A stretch of DNA of 64,000 nt from Propioniciclava coleopterorum (GTDB taxonomy: Bacteria; Actinomycetota; Actinomycetes; Propionibacteriales; Propionibacteriaceae), in assembly GCF_011393335.1 (NCBI RefSeq), contig NZ_CP049865.1:310001-374000 (forward strand), written 5' to 3'. How positions within the stretch are numbered: the first letter of the stretch is position 1; each line of letters opens with the position of its first letter. The translations under genes and the position numbers were made by a program. The notes under the pieces were generated by a model. The model saw only the letters and a program-made list of their open reading frames with translations. It was not told the origin of the DNA and did not search any database. Below are positions 19,864-28,010 of this stretch, one piece after another.

Positions 19864-21162
19864 TCAGCGCAGCGCGGCCTTCACCTCGTCGATGAGCCCC
19901 CGGGCCGCGTCCGCCGGGGCCTTGGACTTGAACAGCACGTCCTGGGTGTAGCGCGGGAAGGCCGTCTGAAGAGCCGAGGCACCCTGGGGCGGCACCGGGA
20001 AGGGGGTCATCTCCTTGGCCGCCCGCTCGGCGTAGCGGACCGAGGCCTGGTCGGTGGCGCTCAGGTGCGGCATCACCGCGTCCAGCACGGCGGCGCTCGC
20101 CGGGATGCCGCGGTCGATCAGCAGGATCTCGCCCACCTCGGGCGAGTTGATTAGGTAGTCAGCGAGCCGCGCCGCCTCCTCCCCGTTCCGGCTGGTCGCC
20201 GACACCGAGATGTGCATGGACGGCTTGGCGTACACGCCCTTCGTCGAGGTCTGCGCCTCCCCCGGCATGCGCAGCAGCTTCAGCGGCGAACCCGCGGCCT
20301 TCTCCGCCAGCCCGATCGTGCTGGCCCAGCCGAAGGACAGCGCCGTCCGGCCGGTGACCAGCGGGCTCTGTTCCATCGGCTGCGCCTGCGCCTCGACCGA
20401 CTGCTGGGCGTTGAGCGACGCCCCCGTGTCCATCAGCCGGAGCACGTAGCCCCACCAGTCGGTGAGCGTCTCGGGGGTGAAGCCCAGGCCGCCCTCGCCC
20501 CAGATGTTCTGGCCGCGCTGGCGGCAGAAGACGGTGAAGGTCTGCTCGTCGAGGCTCAGCTGCGAGGTGCCGTGCACCTGCTGGCCGGTGGTGCCCGAGA
20601 TCTGTGCGGTGAGCTCGGAGAAGTCGTCCCACGACCAGGACTCGTCGTCGGGGAGCGGCACCCCCACCTGCTCGAAGACCTTCGTGTTCGCCCAGATCCC
20701 CGGCGCCTGCAGGCCCACGGGGATCCCCACGACCTTGTCCTTGACGGTGCTCGCCGCCAGGACGGGCGCGGCGAACTGGGTGAGATCGATGATCGAGGAG
20801 TAGGTGGACAGGTCGGCCAGCGTCCCGCGGCTGCCGTACTCGATGATGTACGGATCCACCTGCTGGATGACGTCGGGGATCGCCTTGCCGGCCGTCTGGG
20901 TGGCGAGCCGATCCCAGTAGCCCGCCCAGTCGGTCGGCTCGGCCGTCACGGCCACGTTCGGGTGCTTGGTCTTGTACGCGTCCAGCGCCTGCCGGTACAG
21001 CTTGTGGCGCGAGTCGTTGCCCCACCAGCTGAAGCGCAGTTCGGTCGGTCCCGAACCGGTCGCGCCCCCGGTCGCGGCCGGCCCCGGGGCCGAGCATCCG
21101 GCCAGCCCCCACGCACCCATCGCACCGGCCGCCATCAGCAGTCCCCTGCGCGAAATCGTCAT
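19864..21162 (-). CDS. Carbohydrate ABC transporter substrate-binding lipoprotein (orphan)
   Basis: The 432-residue protein has a twin-arginine-like signal (SRRGLLMAAG) merging into the lipobox LAGC. The mature domain is of the sugar-binding family 1 type, with LRFSWWGNDSRHKLY, then NVAVTAEPTDWAGYWDRL and IPDVIQQVDPYIIEYG. It should deliver a sugar or oligosaccharide to an importer, but no permease or ATPase gene lies next to it, so its partners are elsewhere or it shares an ATPase. A LacI-family operator sits 25 bp upstream of the ATG, which implies sugar-dependent repression. Confidence 0.9.
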   Translation of the reverse strand: MTISRRGLLMAAGAMGAWGLAGCSAPGPAATGGATGSGPTELRFSWWGNDSRHKLYRQALDAYKTKHPNVAVTAEPTDWAGYWDRLATQTAGKAIPDVIQQVDPYIIEYGSRGTLADLSTYSSIIDLTQFAAPVLAASTVKDKVVGIPVGLQAPGIWANTKVFEQVGVPLPDDESWSWDDFSELTAQISGTTGQQVHGTSQLSLDEQTFTVFCRQRGQNIWGEGGLGFTPETLTDWWGYVLRLMDTGASLNAQQSVEAQAQPMEQSPLVTGRTALSFGWASTIGLAEKAAGSPLKLLRMPGEAQTSTKGVYAKPSMHISVSATSRNGEEAARLADYLINSPEVGEILLIDRGIPASAAVLDAVMPHLSATDQASVRYAERAAKEMTPFPVPPQGASALQTAFPRYTQDVLFKSKAPADAARGLIDEVKAALR

Positions 21163-21186
21163 TGACTCCTCCTAGTGATCGATCAC

Positions 21187-21198
21187 GTTAGCGCTAAC
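21187..21198. promoter_or_regulatory. LacI-family operator
   Basis: GTTAGCGCTAAC is a perfect 12-bp palindrome with the central CG typical of LacI/GalR sites. It lies just upstream of the lipoprotein gene. No lacI-type gene is present in the window, so the repressor acts from elsewhere. Confidence 0.7.
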
Positions 21199-21337
21199 AT
21201 TCTGGACTGTAGTGAGCGTGGTCCGGCGGGGACAAGGGGTTGCCAGGTCGGAGCGCACCGCGATCGGGGCGGGCGCCGGGTGGAGGTGCGCAACGCGTCG
21301 GCGTCGCCGCTCCACTGCTGCGCACCCCACCGGTGGG

Positions 21338-21410
21338 CGCCCCCGCCAGGATTCGAACCTGGGACCATCGGATTAGAAGGCCGCTGCTCTATCCCCTGAG
21401 CTACGGGGGC
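21338..21410 (-). tRNA. tRNA-Arg (anticodon TCT)
   Basis: A 73-base cloverleaf reads on the minus strand. The acceptor stem GCCCCCG pairs with CGGGGGC, the anticodon loop is CTTCTAA, and the T-arm contains GGTTCGAATCC. CCA is not encoded. The anticodon stem is imperfect as I fold it, but loop and arms support Arg(TCT). Confidence 0.9.
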
Positions 21411-21487
21411 CAGCCACGATTGTAGGGCCCGACCGTCAGGCGACGCCGCCGCGGGACGGACGGCGTCCGGGTGTAGGTTCGCGGGAC

Positions 21488-22687
21488 GTGACGGACAGCG
21501 GGATGAGTGGGGGCCACTGGCGCATGCTCGCCGTGTCGGTCTACCTGCCCACCACGCTCGCGCTGGTCGGGTTCGGGGCGGTCACCCCGCTCATCGCGAT
21601 CACGGCGCTGGATCTGGGCGCATCGCTGGCCGAGTCGGCGCTCATCGTCGCGCTCCTCGGCATCGGCGCGCTGGTGGGCGCCCTGCCGGCGGGGATCATC
21701 GCCGACCGACTCGGGGAGCGGCGCGCGCTGGTCGTCTCGCTCGTGGTGGACGCCGGCTGCATGGCGATGGCGGCCTTCGCGAACAACGTGTGGGCGCTGG
21801 GCGCCGCGGTGTTCCTGCTGGGCGTGTCCGAGGCGGTCGTCACGATCGCCCGGCAGTCCTTCGTCACCGAGTTCGTGCCCTACACCCACCGGGCCCGCGC
21901 GCTGTCGACGCTGGGCGGCGTCTTCCGGATCGGCTCCTTCGTCGGCCCCCTGGTCGGTGCCGGCGTCGTGACGCTCGGGGGCCTGCGGGCCGCCTACTGG
22001 CTGGCGATCGTCACCTCGCTGGCGGCCGCGGTCATCAGCGCCTACCTGCCCGACGTCGAGCGCGAGGCCCCGCCCGGGACGCTGCCGGTGCGCACCGGCG
22101 CCGTGCTGCGCGACCACGCGGGCGTCTTCCTCACCGTCGGCCTCGGCGCCGCCGCGCTCACGCTGGTGCGCACGTCGCGGGACGCGCTCCTGCCGCTGTG
22201 GGCGTCCTCGATCGGCCTGGACGCCGCGCAGACCAGCCTCATCTTCGCGGCCAGTTCCTTCGTCGACCTCACGCTGTTCTACCTGGGCGGCTCCCTGATG
22301 GACCGCCTCGGACGCCGCGCCGTCGCCGTGCCCGCCATGCTCATCATGGGCACCTGCTTCGGCCTGCTGCCCCTCAGCGCCACCGCGATCGGGCTCGGGG
22401 CGGTGGCCGTGGGGTTGGGGCTGGGCAACGGCATCAGCGCCGGCGTCGTCATGACGCTCGGGTCGGACGCCTCCCCCGCCGTCGGTCGGACGCAGTTCCT
22501 GGCGGGCTGGCGGCTCACCACCGGCGTCGGCGGTGCGCTGGGCCCGGTGATGATCAGCGCGCTCGCGGCCGTGGCGTCCCTCTCGGTCGCCGCCCTCGCC
22601 GTGGCGGCGATCGGCTGGGTCGGGGGCGCCTGGCTGTGGCACTGGGCCACCCCGCCGCGTCCCGACCCGAGCGACCCCGGGATCTGA
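21488..22687 (+). CDS. MFS transporter
   Basis: This 399-residue membrane protein has about twelve hydrophobic helices in two halves. The cytoplasmic loop between helices 2 and 3 reads IIADRLGERRALV, the motif A of drug and metabolite antiporters, and a degenerate copy (LMDRLGRRAVAV) occurs in the second half. A TAGGTT box lies 8 bases before the GTG, consistent with a leaderless start; an ATG 15 bases further in is an alternative. The substrate is unknown. It stands alone between tRNA-Arg and a methyltransferase gene. Confidence 0.88.
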   Translation: MTDSGMSGGHWRMLAVSVYLPTTLALVGFGAVTPLIAITALDLGASLAESALIVALLGIGALVGALPAGIIADRLGERRALVVSLVVDAGCMAMAAFANNVWALGAAVFLLGVSEAVVTIARQSFVTEFVPYTHRARALSTLGGVFRIGSFVGPLVGAGVVTLGGLRAAYWLAIVTSLAAAVISAYLPDVEREAPPGTLPVRTGAVLRDHAGVFLTVGLGAAALTLVRTSRDALLPLWASSIGLDAAQTSLIFAASSFVDLTLFYLGGSLMDRLGRRAVAVPAMLIMGTCFGLLPLSATAIGLGAVAVGLGLGNGISAGVVMTLGSDASPAVGRTQFLAGWRLTTGVGGALGPVMISALAAVASLSVAALAVAAIGWVGGAWLWHWATPPRPDPSDPGI

Positions 22688-22787
22688 CCCGCACGCCCAG
22701 AATCCCGCGTTTCCGCTAGTCACACTATGGACGCCGCCCCGCCGGCGGCGCATACTGAGGCCTTCCACACTTCCCGAGGTGATCGCC

Positions 22788-23573
22788 ATGGACGTGGCAG
22801 GGATGAAGGATTTCCGTTCCGGCGCGGAGGCCTACGACCGGTTCATGGGTCGCTACTCCGAGGCGCTCGCCCCGCCGTTCGCCGACTTCGCCGGGATGGC
22901 GCCGGGCGTGCGCGTCCTGGACGTGGGGTGCGGCCCGGGCGCGCTCACCACCGAGGCGGTGCACCGGACGGGCGCTGCCAACGTGTTCGCCTGCGACCCG
23001 ACCCCCGCCTTCGTCGCAGCCTGCCGCGCCCGCCAGCCCGCCGTCGAGGTGCGGCAGGCGCCGGCCGAGGAGTGTCCCTTCCCCGACGACGCGTTCGACG
23101 TGACGGCCTCGCAGCTGGTGCTGCACTTCGTGACCGATCCGGCGCGCGCCGCCGCCGAGTTCGTCCGGGTGACGCATCCCGGCGGCGTGGTGGCGGCCTG
23201 CGTGTGGGACCTCGCCTCGGGCATGCAGCTGCTCCGCGCCTTCTGGGAGGCCGCCCTGCGCGTCCACCCCGACGCCCCCGACGAGGCCCGCCGGCTCCGG
23301 TTCGGGCGTCCGGGCGAGATCGTGGAGCTGTTCCGCGCGGCGGGGATGCACGCCCTCACCGAGACCAAGCTGACCGTGTCGTCGCGCTACGAGGACTTCG
23401 ACGAACTGTGGTCCAGCTTCCAGGCGGGCGTGGGGCCTGCCGGCGGCTATCTCGCCACCCTGGACCCGGACGACCGCGAGCGGGTGCGCGCCGCGATGCA
23501 CGCCGAACTCGGCGGGCCGCGCGGCCCCTTCACCCTGTCGGCGACCGCCCGCGCCGCCCGCGGCGTCGTCTAG
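22788..23573 (+). CDS. Class I SAM-dependent methyltransferase
   Basis: The 261-residue protein has motif I VLDVGCGPGALT, an acidic residue after strand 2 (FACDPTPAF), and a post-motif region with DDAFDVTASQLVLHFV. This is the UbiE/Methyltransf_11 type that moves a methyl group to a small molecule. Nothing nearby points to the acceptor. The ATG after GAGGTGATCGCC is taken as start. A hairpin follows, separating it from the convergent ppk2 gene. Confidence 0.85.
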   Translation: MDVAGMKDFRSGAEAYDRFMGRYSEALAPPFADFAGMAPGVRVLDVGCGPGALTTEAVHRTGAANVFACDPTPAFVAACRARQPAVEVRQAPAEECPFPDDAFDVTASQLVLHFVTDPARAAAEFVRVTHPGGVVAACVWDLASGMQLLRAFWEAALRVHPDAPDEARRLRFGRPGEIVELFRAAGMHALTETKLTVSSRYEDFDELWSSFQAGVGPAGGYLATLDPDDRERVRAAMHAELGGPRGPFTLSATARAARGVV

Positions 23574-23613
23574 GGGCGCCCCCGGGTGCCCGCGCGGGGC
23601 GGCGTCCGTCCGG

Positions 23614-23631
23614 CCGGGCCATGAGGCCCGG
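23614..23631. terminator. Hairpin between the methyltransferase gene and ppk2
   Basis: CCGGGCC, loop ATGA, GGCCCGG: a perfect 7-bp stem in a GC-rich context between two converging genes. Confidence 0.5.
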
Positions 23632-23669
23632 GGTCCGGCCGGCGGGATCGCTCCCGGGACGCGGCGGCG

Positions 23670-24605
23670 TCAGTCGCCGACGGTGTCGATGCCGCGGGAG
23701 ACGATCTGCGGGTCGGGTTGCAGGACGACCGAGTCGTCGCGTCCCTCGTAGTCGAACTGGTTCAAGAACGCCCGCATCGCGTTGAGGCGGGCCCGCTTCT
23801 TGTCGTTGGAGCGGATCGTGATCCAGGGCGCGTGGTCGGTGTCGGTGCGCTCGAACATCGCCTCCTTGGCGGCGGTGTAGTCCTCCCACCGGTCCAGGGA
23901 CTCGAGATCCATCGGGGAGAGCTTCCACCGGCGCACCGGGTCGATCTGCCGGATCGCGAACCGGGTGCGCTGCTCACGCTGGGTGACCGAGAACCAGAAC
24001 TTGGTGAGGTGGATCCCGGCGTCGACGATCATCCGCTCGAACTCCGGGGCCTGCTTCATGAACGTCTCGTATTGGGCGTCCGTGCAGAACCCCATCACCC
24101 GTTCGACGCCGGCGCGGTTGTACCAGGACCGATCGAACAGCACGATCTCGCCGAAGGTCGGGAAATGCTCGATGTAGCGCTGGAAGTACCACTGCCCGAG
24201 TTCCTTGGTGGTGGGCTTGGTCAGCGCCACGACGCGGGCCGCCCGCGGGTTGAGGTGCTCGGTGAACCGCTTGATGGTGCCGCCCTTGCCCGCGGCGTCC
24301 CGGCCCTCGAACAGGATGATGTGCCGGATGTCGTTGTCCTGGCTCCAGTACTGCAGCTTGAGCAGTTCGACCTGCAGCTTGTACTTCTCCGCCTCGTACT
24401 CGTCGCGGGTGAGCAGGGTGTCGTAGGGGTAGTCCTCGCGCCAGGTCTCCACCGCACGGCCGCCCGGATCGATCAGCATCGGATCCGGGCCCTCCGCGTC
24501 ACCGACGGAGTAGCCCTCGTTCACGAGCTTGTCGATGAACTGCCGCAGATTCTCGCGCTGGCCAGGGCCTTCCTCGAGAATCTCCTGGAGGTTGTTCGGG
24601 TCCAT
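23670..24605 (-). CDS. ppk2: Polyphosphate kinase 2
   Basis: The 311-residue protein has the PPK2 Walker A FEGRDAAGKGGTIKRF, the lid-region segment TKPTTKELGQWYFQRY and Walker B LFDRSWYNRAGVERVMGF. One PPK2 domain with a ~70-residue N-terminal extension is the class I form, which makes ATP or GTP from NDP and polyphosphate, or the reverse. The ATG at 24605 is preceded by an AGGAGTGC-type site. The gene is divergent from orn with about 70 bp between them, so the promoters are back to back. Confidence 0.94.
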   Translation of the reverse strand: MDPNNLQEILEEGPGQRENLRQFIDKLVNEGYSVGDAEGPDPMLIDPGGRAVETWREDYPYDTLLTRDEYEAEKYKLQVELLKLQYWSQDNDIRHIILFEGRDAAGKGGTIKRFTEHLNPRAARVVALTKPTTKELGQWYFQRYIEHFPTFGEIVLFDRSWYNRAGVERVMGFCTDAQYETFMKQAPEFERMIVDAGIHLTKFWFSVTQREQRTRFAIRQIDPVRRWKLSPMDLESLDRWEDYTAAKEAMFERTDTDHAPWITIRSNDKKRARLNAMRAFLNQFDYEGRDDSVVLQPDPQIVSRGIDTVGD

Positions 24606-24674
24606 GGCACTCCTGGGCTGGCGGCTGCGGGATCGTTCCCAGCCTAACAACCCCAGGCGTCCTACAGTGGACGC

Positions 24675-25337
24675 GTGAATGACCGAATGGTGTGGATCGA
24701 CTGCGAAATGACCGGACTCGACCTGGGCGCCGACGCGCTGATCGAGGTGGCGGCGCTGGTGACCGACGGCGAGCTCAACGTGCTCGGCGAGGGCGTGGAC
24801 GTCCTCATCAAGCCGCCGGCCGCCACGCTCGAGGCGATGGGCGACTTCGTCCGGCAGATGCACACCAACTCCGGCCTCCTCGACGCACTGGAGTCCGGCA
24901 CCACGCTGGAGGACGCCGAGGCGCAGGTGCTCGCCTACGTCCGGGAGTGGGTCCCCGAGGAGCGCAAGGTGCCGCTGGCGGGCAACACGGTCGGCACCGA
25001 CCGGGCGTTCCTCGCCCGCGACATGCCCACGCTCGAGGGTCACCTGCACTACCGCAACATCGACGTCAGCACGATCAAGGAACTGGCGCACCGCTGGTTC
25101 AGCCGCGCCTACTTCAACTCCCCCACGAAGTCGGGCAACCACCGCGCGCTGGCCGACATCCAGGAATCGATCGAGGAACTGCGTTACTACCGCGAGGCCG
25201 TCTTCGTCGCCTCCCCCGGACCGGACGCAGCCGCGCTGCGCACCCTCGCTCGCAAGCACCAGGGCGCCCTCACGGGGAACCGCCATCCGAAGGCTCCGGC
25301 GCCCGTGGAAACCCGCACCGAGGCGGCCGAGATCTGA
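24675..25337 (+). CDS. orn: Oligoribonuclease
   Basis: The 220-residue DEDDh exonuclease has Exo I WIDCEMTGLD, Exo II GNTVGTDRAFLARDMP and Exo III HRALADIQESIEEL with the catalytic His and Asp. It degrades 2-5 nt RNAs, including the linear products of cyclic dinucleotide breakdown. A TACAGT box (24663-24668) ends 6 bases before the GTG, which fits a leaderless transcript common for actinobacterial orn genes. The C-terminal 30 residues after the core are an actinobacterial tail. Confidence 0.95.
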   Translation: MNDRMVWIDCEMTGLDLGADALIEVAALVTDGELNVLGEGVDVLIKPPAATLEAMGDFVRQMHTNSGLLDALESGTTLEDAEAQVLAYVREWVPEERKVPLAGNTVGTDRAFLARDMPTLEGHLHYRNIDVSTIKELAHRWFSRAYFNSPTKSGNHRALADIQESIEELRYYREAVFVASPGPDAAALRTLARKHQGALTGNRHPKAPAPVETRTEAAEI

Positions 25338-25448
25338 GGTGCGGCGGGTCGTCATCGACGCCGTGTGGTGACCCCCTACTGTGATGCCACCGAGGCGGTT
25401 GGATCGACTCAACCGGCTCGGCGCCACATTTTCACGAAGGAGTCCCGC

Positions 25449-25805
25449 ATGACCGAGCCCGGCACCGCAGCCCCGCTCCCCGCGCCCATCAGCCACGTCG
25501 TCGCCGCCGGCGACACGCTGGGCAAGATCGCGCAGCAGTACGGCGTCACACTCGATGACCTGCTGAGCTGGAACGCCATCAGCAACCCCGATCTCATCCA
25601 GATCGGGCAGACCATCGAGCTGGCGGATCCCAACGTGGACAAGGAGTACATCGTCGTCGCCGGCGACACCGTCTCCGAACTCGCCGCCCGGTTCGGCAAG
25701 CGCTGGGTCGACATCGCCGCCGTCAACAAGCTCGACGACGTCAACCTGATCTACGTGGGCCAGAAGCTGATCATCCCGGCCCAGGGCGTGGCCCGCGGTC
25801 GCTGA
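25449..25805 (+). CDS. Double LysM domain protein without a signal peptide
   Basis: The 118-residue protein holds two LysM repeats: HVVAAGDTLGKIAQQYGV to IQIGQTIEL, and YIVVAGDTVSELAARFG to IYVGQKLIIP. LysM binds N-acetylglucosamine-containing glycans such as peptidoglycan. No signal peptide or transmembrane helix is visible, so it is either cytoplasmic or leaves by an unknown route. The ATG follows GAAGGAG, and a TACTGT box lies about 70 bp upstream. It is the last chromosomal gene before tRNA-His and the ICE. Confidence 0.85.
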   Translation: MTEPGTAAPLPAPISHVVAAGDTLGKIAQQYGVTLDDLLSWNAISNPDLIQIGQTIELADPNVDKEYIVVAGDTVSELAARFGKRWVDIAAVNKLDDVNLIYVGQKLIIPAQGVARGR

Positions 25806-25824
25806 TTCGGCAGACCCTCCGGAT

Positions 25825-25853
25825 TTCACGTCGGTGCCGCCAGCCGCTATGCT
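25825..25853 (+). promoter_or_regulatory. Promoter of tRNA-His
   Basis: TTCACG (25825-25830), 17 bases, then TATGCT (25848-25853) lies just upstream of the tRNA. It belongs to the chromosome and is kept intact by the ICE insertion. Confidence 0.55.
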
Positions 25854-25875
25854 GATCTTCGCTGTCCGCAGCGAT

Positions 25876-25952
25876 GGTGGGTATAGCTCAGCTGGTAGAG
25901 CACCTGGTTGTGGTCCAGGATGTCGCGGGTTCGAGTCCCGTTACTCACCCCA
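25876..25952 (+). tRNA. tRNA-His (anticodon GTG), ICE attachment site at its 3' end
   Basis: The acceptor GTGGGTA pairs with TACTCAC, the anticodon loop is TTGTGGT, and the T-arm includes GGGTTCGAGTCCC. An extra G at position -1 faces a C discriminator, the hallmark of tRNA-His, and CCA is encoded. The stop codon of the ICE recombinase lies inside the acceptor stem (25945-25947), so the left ICE junction is within or at the 3' end of this gene. No second copy of the 3' end was seen rightward in the window. Confidence 0.95.
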
Positions 25953-27624
25953 AACGGGTCAGGTGTGAACTTGCGACCAAGGGGCCACCCTTGGTCGCGG
26001 TTCGCGCCTGGCCCATTTTCTTCGCCTCGGCGGCCCAGCTCAGGGCGTCGGCGTGGAGGCCGGAGAGGCTCAGTCCGTCATACGGGTTCCGGTAGCCGAC
26101 GCGCACGTCGTTGTCCTCGTCGATGTAGATCGCCCTGAACAGTGCTTGGTTGCACAGTCGGCGGTTCGCGTCGTCGGCGTGCTCGTAGAGGTCGGCTGCG
26201 TTGGACAGCAGTTTCAGCGAGTCGTCGAGGTTCGCCCGCGCGTCGGCATAGTGGCCGTGGTGAGCGGTGATCCGGTGCTCGATGGTCTCCAACGACGCGG
26301 TGATCCGGTCCTGCTCCTTCTTGAGCAGGTCGAGCGGGATGGCTCCGGCGTAGTGGGCTTGCAGCAACTTCTGCTGCTCGCCTTCGAGTTGGGTTCTCCG
26401 GGACGCGAGGTCGGCAAGTTCGGCGGCTCCTTCGGCCATCATCTCGTCGAACCGGGCATGGATCATCGCCGAGACCGCCTGCGTCGTCTCGGGATCGAGC
26501 TGCACCTTGGCATAGAAGCGCTCGATGAGCCGTTCGACCTGCTCGATGAGCATCGCCTGCCGGGTGCAGTCGCCTCTGCCACCATGCCTGCTCGCGCACA
26601 CGAAGTACGGGTAGATCGTGCCCTGGCTGCTCTTGGCGTTGCACACCAGTAGCCGCGAGCCGCACTGGCCGCAGAACACCGTCCCCTTCAAGTAGTGCTC
26701 GTGGACTTGCGTTGCATCTGCTGCCGAGCGGTGCGTGCCGAGCACGGTCTGCACCTGGTCCCACACCTCGTTGGGGACGATGGCCTCGTGCGCTCCGGCA
26801 TAGGTCACGCCCTGGTAGCGGACGCTGCCCTTGTAGTACGGGTTCGTCAGCATCCGATGCACCGACGACTTCCCGATGGGTCGGGACGGTCGCCGCGGCG
26901 ACGCCGCTGTCGTGAGCCCGCGCGCTACGAGCTCCTGGTGAAGCTGGCTCGTCGTCCAGTCGCCGGATGCGAACACCTGGAACGCCCACCGCACCAACGG
27001 GGCTCGCTCCTCGTCGATCTCGACGGTGCGTACTTCCCGCCCGAACTCGTCGCGCACGCCGACGTTGCGGTAGCCGATGGGTGCCTTCGTCACGGTGCCG
27101 CCCTGCGCGGCCTTCTGCGACAGACCCTTGACGACCTCGGTGGCGAGGTTGCGGGAGTAGAACTCCGCGATCGAGGACATGATGCCGTGCAGCAGCATCC
27201 CGGACGGGGTCTCGTCGATGTTCTCCGTGGCCGACACCAGCGTGACGCCGGCGTCCTTGAGGGCGAGGTGGATGGTCACGTCGTCGGCTCGGTTGCGGGC
27301 GAGCCGGTCGACCTTGTGGACGATGCAGTAGTTCGTCTTGTGCTTCGCGACGTACTGGATCATCCGCATCAGTTCGGGCCGGTCGGCCTTGCGCGCGGAC
27401 TCGCCCGCGTCGACGAACTCCTCGATGATCGTTGCTCCGAGCTGGTCGGCCTTGCGCTGGTTCGCCTCGCGCTGGGCCGGGATCGAGAAGCCCTCCGCCT
27501 GGCCGCCCTTCTCCGCCTGCTCCTTCGTGGAGACCCGTAGGTAGGAGACGGCGAATGATCCGGGGAACGGGGTGGGCGCTACGAGGCTGTCTATCGCGGT
27601 TCGGTCCGCGTCGATGATCGTCAT
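25945..27624 (-). CDS. Large serine recombinase (ICE integrase)
   Basis: The 559-residue protein has a resolvase domain with the nucleophile Ser in SYLRVSTKEQ, plus DAGESARKADRPELMRM and VHKVDRLARNRAD. A recombinase domain follows (TNPYYKGSVRYQG), then a zinc ribbon (CGQCGSRLLVCN, later FVCASR and CTRQ) and a coiled coil around LEGEQQKLLQAHY. This is the architecture of phage and ICE integrases that recombine attP with attB. The last codons are read from tRNA-His sequence. Large serine integrases usually target protein-coding genes, so a tRNA site is unusual. The ATG overlaps one arm of an inverted repeat that also contains the ribosome-binding site. Confidence 0.93.
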   Translation of the reverse strand: MTIIDADRTAIDSLVAPTPFPGSFAVSYLRVSTKEQAEKGGQAEGFSIPAQREANQRKADQLGATIIEEFVDAGESARKADRPELMRMIQYVAKHKTNYCIVHKVDRLARNRADDVTIHLALKDAGVTLVSATENIDETPSGMLLHGIMSSIAEFYSRNLATEVVKGLSQKAAQGGTVTKAPIGYRNVGVRDEFGREVRTVEIDEERAPLVRWAFQVFASGDWTTSQLHQELVARGLTTAASPRRPSRPIGKSSVHRMLTNPYYKGSVRYQGVTYAGAHEAIVPNEVWDQVQTVLGTHRSAADATQVHEHYLKGTVFCGQCGSRLLVCNAKSSQGTIYPYFVCASRHGGRGDCTRQAMLIEQVERLIERFYAKVQLDPETTQAVSAMIHARFDEMMAEGAAELADLASRRTQLEGEQQKLLQAHYAGAIPLDLLKKEQDRITASLETIEHRITAHHGHYADARANLDDSLKLLSNAADLYEHADDANRRLCNQALFRAIYIDEDNDVRVGYRNPYDGLSLSGLHADALSWAAEAKKMGQARTATKGGPLVASSHLTRLG

Positions 27625-27695
27625 GGCTCTTCTCCACAGTCACTGGTCCTGCCGACGCGGACTTGTGAGAGCGGATGTTGATCGTGAGAAGAGCC
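27625..27695. repeat. Inverted repeat covering the recombinase ribosome-binding site
   Basis: GGCTCTTCTC (27625-27634) and its exact reverse complement GAGAAGAGCC (27686-27695) are separated by 51 bases. In the recombinase mRNA the copy next to the ATG is the purine-rich ribosome-binding site, and the upstream copy is fully complementary to it. Confidence 0.6.
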
Positions 27696-27800
27696 CGAAG
27701 GCTGTAGGACTAGGCCGAGTCGGCCACGTTTACTTTGCCTCGCCGTGGCGGCGAAGCGCTAGGACCACAACATCCGCCATCCGCGACGGATGCCTCCATT

Positions 27801-28007
27801 CTACGACGACGCGCTCGCGGAGGCACGAGGGCGCTTCGGTCGCGTCGATCCCTCCGAACGGCACGCTCCCGACTGTTGGAGCGCCAGGCGGATCAGCAGC
27901 TCGCAGAGCTTGTCCAGGTCGGGCGGCTCGTGGAACTCGGCGCGGATCGTCAGCTCGCGCTCGCTCTGTTGACGCTGCCCGGTCTTCCGTTCATAGCGGC
28001 GCGCCAC
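27801..28007 (-). CDS. Small basic hypothetical ICE protein
   Basis: The 68-residue protein starts with ARRYERKTGQRQQSERELT and continues with HEPPDLDKLCELLIRLALQQ. It starts 3 bp beyond the end of the preceding gene, which supports it as real. It lies between the recombinase and the transfer block. No known domain is recognised. Size, charge and location would suit a DNA-binding accessory or recombination directionality factor, but this is speculation. Confidence 0.55.
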   Translation of the reverse strand: MARRYERKTGQRQQSERELTIRAEFHEPPDLDKLCELLIRLALQQSGACRSEGSTRPKRPRASASASS

Positions 28008-28010
28008 GAT

